NCBI GenBank assembly: GCA_017935825.1
Contig: JAGBGW010000329.1
Span: forward strand, 1 to 5,543
DNA: 5,543 nt
From: Clostridia bacterium
GTDB lineage: Bacteria > Bacillota > Clostridia > Christensenellales > Maliibacteriaceae
Direction: 5' to 3'
Part shown: piece by piece, positions 1 to 4,571 of the stretch
How positions within the stretch are numbered: position 1 is the stretch's first letter
Layout: each line of letters starts with the position of its first letter
Program-made: the position numbers and the translations under genes
Notes under the pieces: generated by a model
The model's database searches: none
Seen by the model: only the letters and a program-made list of their open reading frames with translations
What the model was told of the DNA's origin: nothing

Positions 1-481
1 GACCTTCGTACGTCATGCCGATCTTCTGCATCACACGGCCCGAGGCGGTATTTTCCGCAAAATGGCGGCTTTCAAGGCGAATGCAGGTGGTGTTTTGGAA
101 GATAAAATCACGCACGGCGCGGGCGGCACGGGGCATGATGCCCTGTCCCCAAAAGTCGGGATGCAGCACGTAGCCAAGTTCCATCACCTCGCCTTTCGGA
201 CTTCTGACGATGGCGCCGATGGCGCCGATGACGCGGTTGGTGCTTTTTTCCACGATGCACCAGTCCATATTCTTTTTATCGATGTTCAGTTCTGCCGTAA
301 AGCGAATGAATTTCAGCGCATCTTCCACGCTTTTATGAGCTTCCCAAAGCATGTAGCGCGTGACGATTTCACGTCTTGCATAGTCGTAGATATCGGGCGC
401 ATCGCTTGTTTCGATGGCGCGCAGGATATAGTCGCCTGCATCCAGCACAGGCAGATCGTATAAATGCGTGTTGATGTTCAT
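1..481 (-). CDS. GNAT family N-acetyltransferase, RimJ/RimL type (C-terminus cut by window edge)
   Basis: This is a predicted cytoplasmic acetyltransferase that moves acetyl from acetyl-CoA to an amine; the substrate cannot be read from sequence. The visible 160 residues match the RimJ/RimL-like GNAT layout. An N-terminal strand ends in 'YILRAIETSDAPDIYDYAR' (about 18-36), a helix covers about 51-65, and strands 'MDWCIVEKSTNRVIGAIG' (72-89) lead into 'MELGYVLHPDFWGQGIMPRA' (100-119). The last contains the GQGxM pyrophosphate-binding loop of acetyl-CoA binding. 'ESRHFAENTASGRVMQKIGM' (137-156) is the usual N-S/A-x-x-x-x-x-KxGF-like C-terminal region. About 10-30 residues are probably missing beyond position 1. 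The ATG at 479-481 follows GGAG (plus 488-491) at a spacing of six; a GTG directly before the ATG is a possible alternative. The gene lies downstream of the radical-SAM gene on the same strand but is about 200 bp away with its own possible promoter. Family assignment is firm, substrate unknown. Confidence 0.9.
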   Translation of the reverse strand, partial: MNINTHLYDLPVLDAGDYILRAIETSDAPDIYDYARREIVTRYMLWEAHKSVEDALKFIRFTAELNIDKKNMDWCIVEKSTNRVIGAIGAIVRSPKGEVMELGYVLHPDFWGQGIMPRAARAVRDFIFQNTTCIRLESRHFAENTASGRVMQKIGMTYEG

Positions 482-501
482 CACGGTCTCCACTCAGGTT
501 T

Positions 502-534
502 GATAGAAATATTGTAATGCAGATAGAAATATTG
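502..534. repeat. 13-bp direct repeat, two copies, 20-bp period
   Basis: GATAGAAATATTG occurs exactly at 502-514 and again at 522-534, upstream of the acetyltransferase start. The start-to-start distance of 20 bp is about two helical turns, so both copies face the same side of the DNA. One copy abuts the predicted -10 box and the other the predicted -35 box of the minus-strand promoter. This arrangement suits a repressor operator, but a simple partial tandem duplication is equally possible. Confidence 0.7.
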
Positions 535-539
535 CGCAA
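511..539 (-). promoter_or_regulatory. Possible sigma-A promoter of the acetyltransferase gene
   Basis: On the minus strand TTGCGC (plus 534-539) is followed after 17 bp by TACAAT (plus 511-516), a five-of-six match to the -10 consensus with a weak -35. Transcription would begin about 25 bases before the ATG. It overlaps the 13-bp direct repeat. The weak -35 keeps confidence modest. Confidence 0.35.
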
Positions 540-573
540 GATTCGTTGCTTCGGTTTGGTTGCGTTCAAACCC

Positions 574-665
574 TGTAGGGGCGCTTCACGAAGCGCCCAA
601 AATCGCCGGATCTTTATCACAGCAGGCGGGTCGATGTGGGCATCGCCCCCTACGATGGCGTTGGA
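574..665. repeat. Hairpin repeat cluster A (two GTAGGGGCG-type hairpins facing each other)
   Basis: Hairpin A1 has perfect 9-bp arms GGGCGCTTC (579-587) and GAAGCGCCC (590-598) and is preceded by TGTAG. Hairpin A2 (about 628-650) has the stem CGATG/CATCG extended by GGG/CCC around a single bulged T and is followed by CCTACG. The cluster is therefore bounded by TGTAGGGGCG on the left and CGCCCCCTACG on the right, an inverted pair. The right end, 644-665, matches cluster C 4333-4354 at 20 of 22 positions. Neither hairpin has a T-run on either strand, so neither is a normal intrinsic terminator. Confidence 0.8.
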
Positions 666-679
666 TGGTTATCATGCGT

Positions 680-1567
680 TCATCGGGACAATACGCCTGT
701 GGTGTCAAAGGGCGGGATGAAGCTTTCCATGGCGGACTCCCCCGACTGGGTGAAGCCGTTGGTGATGCCAAGCTTCTTTGCATGGGCAAGGACGAGGTCG
801 TATTCTTCTTGCGTCAATTTCCGTGCAAGGTCGCCCGTCATGCCTTTGGGTGGCGTGTACTGGCTCATGATACTGATGTAGATGTCGTCGCCGTATTCCC
901 CATAGAGGTAGTCGAGGATGGCGATGGAATCTTCCACACAGTTTGGCAGCACAAGGTGGCGCACCAGTACGCCTGCCACCATCTTTTCCCCATCGAAGCA
1001 AGGGAAGGGCTTTTGGCGCACCATCTCTGCGATGGCACGTTTGGCGACGGTGGGATAATCTTCTGCATGGGAATAGCGTTTGGCAAGGTCGGGGCTTAAG
1101 TACTTGAAATCGGGCAGGTAGACGTCCACCAGACCTTCCAACAGGCGGAGCGTTTCCACGGATTCATACCCACCGCAGTTGTAGACGATGGGAAGTTCGA
1201 GCCCGTCACGCTTTGCACGGCGCAAAACCTTCGCAACGCGGTCGGCGTACTGGGTGGCGGTGACAAGGTTGATGTTGGCGGCGCCCTGCGCTTTTAATTC
1301 AAAGAAGATATCATAAAGGCGGTCGTCGGTGATGGGAAGACCTGCCTGCGCACGGGATATCTCACGATTTTGGCAGAAGACACATTTCAAGGCACAGCCG
1401 CTGAAAAACACGGTACCCGAGCCTGCACCCACGGAGATACAGGGTTCCTCCCAAAGATGTAGCGCCGCACGGGCGATATAAAGTTTACGTCCCACGCCGC
1501 AGATGCCGATCCCGCCATGTTCACGGTCCGCACCGCAGGCACGGGGACAAAGATTACAGCCGTTCAA
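680..1567 (-). CDS. PflX-like radical SAM protein (COG1313 type, pyruvate formate-lyase activase homologue)
   Basis: This is a predicted cytoplasmic radical-SAM iron-sulfur enzyme of 295 residues, the family's usual size. The SAM-cluster motif CxxxCxxC is present as C58, C62 and C65 in 'GCALKCVFCQN'. A second cysteine set, C4, C7, C11 and C23 in 'GCNLCPRACG' and 'GICG', is typical of this PflX-like family and may bind another cluster or metal. 'YNCGGYES' (149-156) and 'DVYLPDFKYL' (about 168-177) are conserved barrel segments, and the C-terminal 'SFIPPFDTTGV' is the family's usual ending. Known relatives activate glycyl-radical enzymes, but the target of this subgroup is unknown and no glycyl-radical enzyme lies in the window. 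The start is TTG (1565-1567): the same frame has a stop nine bases upstream and a strong GGGAGGTG lies just before. An ATT codon between them is a less likely start. The last residues, LSR, seem to come from adjoining repeat DNA. Confidence 0.93.
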   Translation of the reverse strand: MNGCNLCPRACGADREHGGIGICGVGRKLYIARAALHLWEEPCISVGAGSGTVFFSGCALKCVFCQNREISRAQAGLPITDDRLYDIFFELKAQGAANINLVTATQYADRVAKVLRRAKRDGLELPIVYNCGGYESVETLRLLEGLVDVYLPDFKYLSPDLAKRYSHAEDYPTVAKRAIAEMVRQKPFPCFDGEKMVAGVLVRHLVLPNCVEDSIAILDYLYGEYGDDIYISIMSQYTPPKGMTGDLARKLTQEEYDLVLAHAKKLGITNGFTQSGESAMESFIPPFDTTGVLSR

Positions 1568-1574
1568 AATGTAT

Positions 1575-1582
1575 CACCTCCC
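1575..1582 (-). promoter_or_regulatory. Strong ribosome binding site that fixes the TTG start of the radical-SAM gene
   Basis: The minus strand reads GGGAGGTG, nearly the full anti-16S match, with GGAGG nine bases before the TTG. The nearby ATG at plus 1582-1584 is in another frame and hits TGA after six codons, so it cannot be the start. Confidence 0.85.
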
Positions 1583-1590
1583 ATGGGGAT

Positions 1591-1619
1591 ATTATACCAT
1601 AGAAACATTTGTCCACCAA
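1591..1619 (-). promoter_or_regulatory. Extended -10 promoter of the radical-SAM gene
   Basis: The minus strand carries TGGTATAAT (plus 1591-1599), a perfect -10 hexamer with the TGn extension. A weak -35, TTGGTG (plus 1614-1619), sits 17 bp upstream, as is usual for extended -10 promoters. Transcription should begin near 1584, giving a leader of about 20 bases. Confidence 0.75.
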
Positions 1620-1638
1620 ACACATGACGATGGCGGTG

Positions 1639-1751
1639 GATTTATATCTAACACTGTAGGGGCGTGCATTGCACGCCCGCAAACGTTCATCGTTTATCAT
1701 ACGTTCGCGGGCGGCTGATAGCCGCCCGTACGGTGGCGATAGATGTAAATC
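1639..1751. repeat. Hairpin repeat cluster B (two hairpins nested in a longer inverted repeat)
   Basis: Hairpin B1 has 9-bp arms GGGCGTGCA (1660-1668) and TGCACGCCC (1670-1678), preceded by CTGTAG. Hairpin B2 has 9-bp arms CGGGCGGCT (1708-1716) and AGCCGCCCG (1720-1728), followed by TACG. The pair is bounded by outer arms 1639-1652 and 1738-1751, which are inverted copies matching at 12 of 14 positions. The spacer holds TTATCATACGTTC (1694-1706), nearly identical to 669-681 beside cluster A. The element begins about 20 bp upstream of the radical-SAM -35 box. No open frame in the gap resembles a protein. Confidence 0.8.
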
Positions 1752-1801
1752 ATGGTTTATGTGGATATGCCTGCTTTTGATGGTGACACTGCTGAAAAAT
1801 T

Positions 1802-1830
1802 AGAGATCCTTCGACTTCGCTCAGGATGAC
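1802..1830. repeat. Short dispersed repeat of the 'ATCCTGAGCGAAG...AGGAT' type
   Basis: ATCCT (1806-1810) and AGGAT (1823-1827) are inverted arms around TCGACTTCGCTC. I recognise this sequence from the intergenic regions of many unrelated bacterial genomes, but I cannot confirm its copy number here. Its right end, TGAC, merges directly into the left arm of the following terminator. Confidence 0.55.
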
Positions 1831-1870
1831 AAAAAAGAAGCGGCACGTGGGTGTCGCTCCTTTTTTGTCA
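1827..1870 (-). terminator. Rho-independent terminator of the amino-acid ABC operon (possibly bidirectional)
   Basis: The arms are 1827-1846 and 1851-1870, 20 bases each, with 18 Watson-Crick pairs, one G-U pair and one A-C mismatch around the four-base loop GTGG. The GC-rich core AGCG-CAC is flanked on both sides by runs of six A or six T, so a T-tract follows the stem on either strand. The stop codon of the ATPase gene (1868-1870) is the last part of the structure. There is no plus-strand gene upstream, so its main use is ending the minus-strand operon. Confidence 0.85.
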
Positions 1871-2608
1871 CTTTTCAAACTTATTGAGGAATGCGCGGGT
1901 GCGCTCGTTTTTGGGGTTTTCGATCACTTCTGCAGAGGGACCGTATTCTGCGATAACACCCTCGTCGATGAACATGACCTTATCTGCCACATGCCGTGCG
2001 AACTGGATTTCGTGGGTGACGACGATCATGGTGGAGTCGGAGGATTTAAGTCCTCGAATGACCTTCAAGACCTCGCCCGTCAGCTCGGGGTCAAGTGCCA
2101 GCGCTCTTGCGATTGCCACGCGCTGCTGCTGACCGCCCGAGAGCATATGGGGGTAGTTATCCGCCTTTTCCAGCAGACCTACGCGGGAAAGCAGTGCATT
2201 TGCCTGCTGATCGATCTCTTCCAAAATCACGCGGCGATCTGCCTTGTAATCGGGGCGCTCCTTTGCCTGCAGCTGCATGGCAAGGGTGATGTTCTGCTTG
2301 GCGGTGTACTGGGGGAACAGATTAAACTGCTGGAACACCAGACCAAAGCGCAGGCGGTTTGCGCGAATCTCCGCTTCGCTTAAATCGGAATGCTCCGCTG
2401 CATCGAAAATTTTCTGTCCGCCCACCCAAATTTCACCTTCATCGGGTGTTTCAAGAAAGTTCAGGCAGCGAAGCAGGGTGGTTTTGCCGCCGCCGGAAGG
2501 TCCGATGATGGCAAGCACTTCGCCTTTTTCCAACGAAAAATCCACACCGCGCAGCACGTCCACCGCGCCGAAGGATTTCTTTAAATTTTTCACTTCCAAC
2601 ATTTTCAT
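1868..2608 (-). CDS. Polar amino-acid ABC transporter ATP-binding protein lacking Walker B (probable in-frame deletion)
   Basis: This is the cytoplasmic ATPase of a GlnQ/HisP-type importer, 246 residues as encoded. Walker A is 'GPSGGGKT' (36-43), the Q-loop 'VFQQFNLFP' (91-99), the ABC signature 'LSGGQQQ' (156-162) and the H-loop 'VVTHE' with H199. Between signature and H-loop the family normally has a hydrophobic strand plus 'DEPTSALDPE'. Here 'RALALDPELTGEV' joins directly, so about 14 residues including the Walker B aspartate, the catalytic glutamate and most of the D-loop are missing. Everything else is intact and in frame. The protein as written should not hydrolyse ATP normally. The ATG at 2606-2608 has AAGG eight bases upstream and lies three bases after the permease stop, suggesting translational coupling. 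Family is certain; whether the defect is real or a sequence error is open. Confidence 0.92.
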   Translation of the reverse strand: MKMLEVKNLKKSFGAVDVLRGVDFSLEKGEVLAIIGPSGGGKTTLLRCLNFLETPDEGEIWVGGQKIFDAAEHSDLSEAEIRANRLRFGLVFQQFNLFPQYTAKQNITLAMQLQAKERPDYKADRRVILEEIDQQANALLSRVGLLEKADNYPHMLSGGQQQRVAIARALALDPELTGEVLKVIRGLKSSDSTMIVVTHEIQFARHVADKVMFIDEGVIAEYGPSAEVIENPKNERTRAFLNKFEK

Positions 2609-2611
2609 AGC

Positions 2612-3262
2612 TTACACCTTAAAATAAGAAAGCTTGCGCTCGGCGAAGTTCAGCAGGATCGTCAGCACGCCGCAGAAGACAAGGTAGAATGCGCCCGAAT
2701 AAAACAGCGGCCAGATCAGTGCCTTGGCGGAGATGTACTCCTGGGCGACCATGATGATCTCCTTGACGGCGATGATGCGCGCAAGGGAGGTGTCCTTGAC
2801 CAGCGTGATGATCTCGTTGCCCATGGGGGTGACGATGCGCTTTACCACCTGCAAAAGGACCACCTTAAAGAAGATCTGCCGCTTGGTCATACCAAGCACC
2901 TGACCTGCCTCATACTGACCCTTGGGGATGGATTCGATGCCGCCGCGAAAAATTTCAGAGAAATAGGCCGAATAGTTGATAATGAAAGCCACCAGCACTG
3001 CAGGCATACGACCCACGCCGTTCATGCCGAACATAAGACCGGGGCCATAGAAGACGATGATGACCTGCAAAAGAAGCGGTGTGCCGCGAATGATCCACAC
3101 AAAGGTTCGCATCAGCCAGCGCAGGGGTTTGAACTTGCTCATGGAGCCGAAGGTGATAATCAGACCCAGAGGGATGGAGCACACCAGCGTGATCAGAAAG
3201 ATCCAGCAGGTCAGTCCGAAGCCCTCCAGCAGTCTGCCTGTTACGGAAAGAAAAAGTGACAT
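2612..3262 (-). CDS. Polar amino-acid ABC transporter permease (HisM/GlnP type)
   Basis: This is the membrane-spanning subunit of the importer, 216 residues, normal for the family. Hydrophobic segments lie at about 16-38, 54-74, 86-106 and 183-205, with a fifth possible between 130 and 160. The conserved 'RGTPLLLQ' (59-66) is visible. The cytoplasmic EAA loop that docks on the ATPase is 'YEAGQVLGMTKRQIFFKVVL' (117-136), preceded by 'FRGGIESIPKGQ'. The start is the ATG at 3260-3262, giving 'MSLFLSVTGR', because GAGGA lies five bases before it and the family begins there. A longer frame to 3328 would add 22 unrelated residues and start inside a GC-rich hairpin. The gene follows the binding protein by 94 bp and is followed by the ATPase after three bases. 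There is no sign of damage, unlike its ATPase partner. Confidence 0.93.
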   Translation of the reverse strand: MSLFLSVTGRLLEGFGLTCWIFLITLVCSIPLGLIITFGSMSKFKPLRWLMRTFVWIIRGTPLLLQVIIVFYGPGLMFGMNGVGRMPAVLVAFIINYSAYFSEIFRGGIESIPKGQYEAGQVLGMTKRQIFFKVVLLQVVKRIVTPMGNEIITLVKDTSLARIIAVKEIIMVAQEYISAKALIWPLFYSGAFYLVFCGVLTILLNFAERKLSYFKV

Positions 3263-3267
3263 TGCAT

Positions 3268-3272
3268 TCCTC
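3268..3272 (-). promoter_or_regulatory. Ribosome binding site deciding the permease start
   Basis: GAGGA on the minus strand ends five bases before the ATG at 3260-3262. An overlapping ATG at 3265-3267 is out of frame and reads into an unrelated short frame, so it is not used for this product. Confidence 0.7.
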
Positions 3273-3302
3273 GCATAAATTGATCGTAGTAAACAAGATA
3301 AC

Positions 3303-3326
3303 GGGGCGGGATGTTGTTCCCGCCCC
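3303..3326 (-). terminator. Intercistronic stem-loop after the binding-protein gene (leaky terminator or mRNA stabiliser)
   Basis: Perfect 9-bp arms GGGGCGGGA (3303-3311) and TCCCGCCCC (3318-3326) enclose a six-base loop. The structure starts about 30 bases after the binding-protein stop. The following minus-strand sequence, CGTTATCTTGTTT, is only moderately T-rich, so termination would be partial. A weaker neighbour hairpin pairs GTTATTT (3331-3337) with AAATAAC (3339-3345). Such hairpins are common between a binding-protein gene and its transporter genes, keeping the former at higher levels. Confidence 0.6.
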
Positions 3327-3356
3327 ATGTGTTATTTCAAATAACGTTCGGTGCGA

Positions 3357-4163
3357 TTACTGATTGAAGATCAGAGAATCGGAAAGGCCGTACTTTTCAG
3401 CGATTGCTGCAAGGGTGCCGTCTTCTGCCAGCTTTGCGATTGCCTCGTTGATGGGACCTGCCATGGTGCTGTCAAGACGAAGACCGATCGCATATTCTTC
3501 AACTGCCAGCTCTGCGTTGGGGATGATCATCAGATCTTCATAGTCGGTGCCTTCGCCAACCATTGCCTTAGCAAGGGTGTAGTCAAGCACTGCTGCATCT
3601 GCGGTGCCGGACAGGACTTCCAGCAGTGCGTCAGTCTGCTTGGGCATTGCAATGTATTCAGCCTGGGAAAGGTTTTCGTCGTCTGCGATTGCGGTTTCAC
3701 CTGCGGAGCTTACTTCTGCTACGAGAGTTGCACCTGCAAGGGAAGCGGTGTCGGTGTAGACATCAGCATTTGCCTTGTTGATAACGATGACCTGCATGTT
3801 CTTGATGTAGGAGTCGGAAAACAGCATGTTCTCTTTGCGCTCTTCGGTGACGGTCAGACCGTTCCAGATGCAGTCGATGTCCTTTGCTTCCAGCTCGATC
3901 TCCTTGGTGTCCCAGTTGATCTCGATGAACTCGGGCTCTACGCCAAGCTCTGCGCAGACAGCCTCAGCAAACTCGGTGTCAAAGCCGATCAGGTCGCCGT
4001 TTTCGTCATAGTAGTTCATGGGTTCGTAGATGGTGATGCCGATGGTCAGGGTACCCTTGTCGGTGATGTACTCGTAATCATCAGCATTCTTCTTGCCGCA
4101 GCCGGTAAGAAGCAGGGAAGCCATCAGAAGTACTGCCATCAGGATAGTAAACGTGCGTTTCAT
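3357..4163 (-). CDS. Amino-acid ABC transporter substrate-binding lipoprotein (SBP_bac_3 family)
   Basis: This 268-residue lipoprotein captures an amino acid outside the cell and delivers it to the permease. The signal peptide has positive residues K2 and R3, a hydrophobic core (about 4-19) and the lipobox LTGC with lipidated C22. The mature domain shows SBP_bac_3 landmarks: 'GFDTEFAEAV' (60-69), 'DIDCIWNGLTVTEERKE' (95-111) and 'FSDSY' (115-119). R109 is in the position that normally binds the ligand carboxylate. 'SSAGET' (152-157) and 'AVLDYTLA' (191-198) follow, where D194 is the usual amino-group ligand. The ending 'LAEDGTLAAIAEKYGLSD' is typical. These residues suggest an alpha-amino acid, but which one cannot be told. 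The ATG at 4161-4163 follows AAGGAG at 4174-4179. It is the first gene of the three-gene operon, transcribed from the promoter at 4223-4251. Confidence 0.95.
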   Translation of the reverse strand: MKRTFTILMAVLLMASLLLTGCGKKNADDYEYITDKGTLTIGITIYEPMNYYDENGDLIGFDTEFAEAVCAELGVEPEFIEINWDTKEIELEAKDIDCIWNGLTVTEERKENMLFSDSYIKNMQVIVINKANADVYTDTASLAGATLVAEVSSAGETAIADDENLSQAEYIAMPKQTDALLEVLSGTADAAVLDYTLAKAMVGEGTDYEDLMIIPNAELAVEEYAIGLRLDSTMAGPINEAIAKLAEDGTLAAIAEKYGLSDSLIFNQ

Positions 4164-4222
4164 GTAAGTTGTTCTCCTTCCAAAGTGAAATGAATTTGAA
4201 TTGGAACCTCGTTCTGTTTAGT

Positions 4223-4251
4223 ATTTTATCTCTTTATCGAACTAAAGTCAA
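4223..4251 (-). promoter_or_regulatory. Sigma-A promoter of the amino-acid ABC operon
   Basis: The minus strand has TTGACT (plus 4246-4251), exactly 17 bp, then TAAAAT (plus 4223-4228), each five of six to consensus. Transcription should start near 4216, leaving a leader of about 50 bases. The spacer holds the inverted repeat CTTTA (4232-4236)/TAAAG (4243-4247), a possible small operator. In the leader, TTCCAA (plus 4201-4206) could pair with TTGGAA (plus 4178-4183), which overlaps the edge of the ribosome site; this is weak. Confidence 0.82.
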
Positions 4252-4307
4252 TAGGTTTTCATAAATTTATTCATTTTGTATAAAGAATTTTGGGAAAGGT
4301 GCATTCC

Positions 4308-4467
4308 CGCGTTTATGGGCGGATATGGAATCCGCCCCCTACGATGGTGTGGGACAACCATACGGTTTTTGTTCTGTCCAACGTTCTGCACGCAGGGACG
4401 TCGAGACGCCGTCCCCTACAAGGTACCAAACTTCGTAGGGGCGGCATTTATGCCGCCCTGAAACGCG
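4308..4467. repeat. Hairpin repeat cluster C, about 160 bp with terminal inverted repeats
   Basis: Three hairpins lie in a row. C1 has arms GGGCGGAT (4317-4324)/ATCCGCCC (4330-4337), followed by CCTACG. C2 has GGGACG (4395-4400)/CGTCCC (4410-4415), followed by CTACA. C3 has perfect 9-bp arms GGGCGGCAT (4439-4447)/ATGCCGCCC (4450-4458), preceded by CGTAG. The whole is enclosed by 4308-4322 and 4453-4467, inverted copies matching at 13 of 15 positions. It sits between two divergent promoters and touches neither. No protein is encoded and no flanking target duplication is obvious. The rest of the 408-bp gap holds only promoters, leaders and ribosome sites. Confidence 0.8.
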
Positions 4468-4499
4468 AGATTCGCATCAGACGTTTCTGCCCTGCCACA

Positions 4500-4527
4500 T
4501 TGTATTCAAAATAAAACGTGATATAAT
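4500..4527 (+). promoter_or_regulatory. Extended -10 promoter of the M20 peptidase gene
   Basis: TGATATAAT (4519-4527) is a perfect -10 hexamer with the TGn extension. TTGTAT (4500-4505), a weak -35, lies 16 bp upstream. Transcription should begin near 4534, giving a leader of about 38 bases that contains the ribosome site AAGGAGG (4556-4562). Confidence 0.72.
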
Positions 4528-4571
4528 AGGAAATAACACAATTCGTTCCAATTTCAAGGAGGTTTTTTTCT

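Noticed and set aside
209..226. Tandem 9-bp GATGGCGCC repeat in the acetyltransferase gene
   Set aside because: It encodes the ordinary 'GAIGAI' strand in a normal position and causes no length anomaly, so it is not evidence for phase variation.
574..665. Cluster A hairpins as terminators of the radical-SAM gene
   Set aside because: Neither stem is followed by a T-run on the minus strand, so intrinsic termination is not supported.
560..1099. Plus-strand open frames across hairpin cluster A and the radical-SAM gene
   Set aside because: They arise from translated repeat plus antisense of a confident gene; no ribosome site or domain supports them.
1826..2383. Plus-strand open frames opposite the ATPase gene
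   Set aside because: These are shadows of the ABC ATPase. They begin inside the terminator stem and show no family motifs.
3263..3328. A 22-residue N-terminal extension of the permease
   Set aside because: Its ATG lies in the GC-rich stem-loop without a ribosome site; the family starts at the inner ATG, which has GAGGA upstream.
3351..4193. A 280-codon open frame on the plus strand
   Set aside because: It is the antisense of the binding-lipoprotein gene. Its product is cysteine- and valine-rich with no family resemblance, and the minus-strand frame has a lipobox, promoter and ribosome site.
4308..4467. CRISPR-like array in the divergent gap
   Set aside because: The units are hairpins of unequal spacing and mixed orientation, with no constant repeat and unique spacers and no cas genes.
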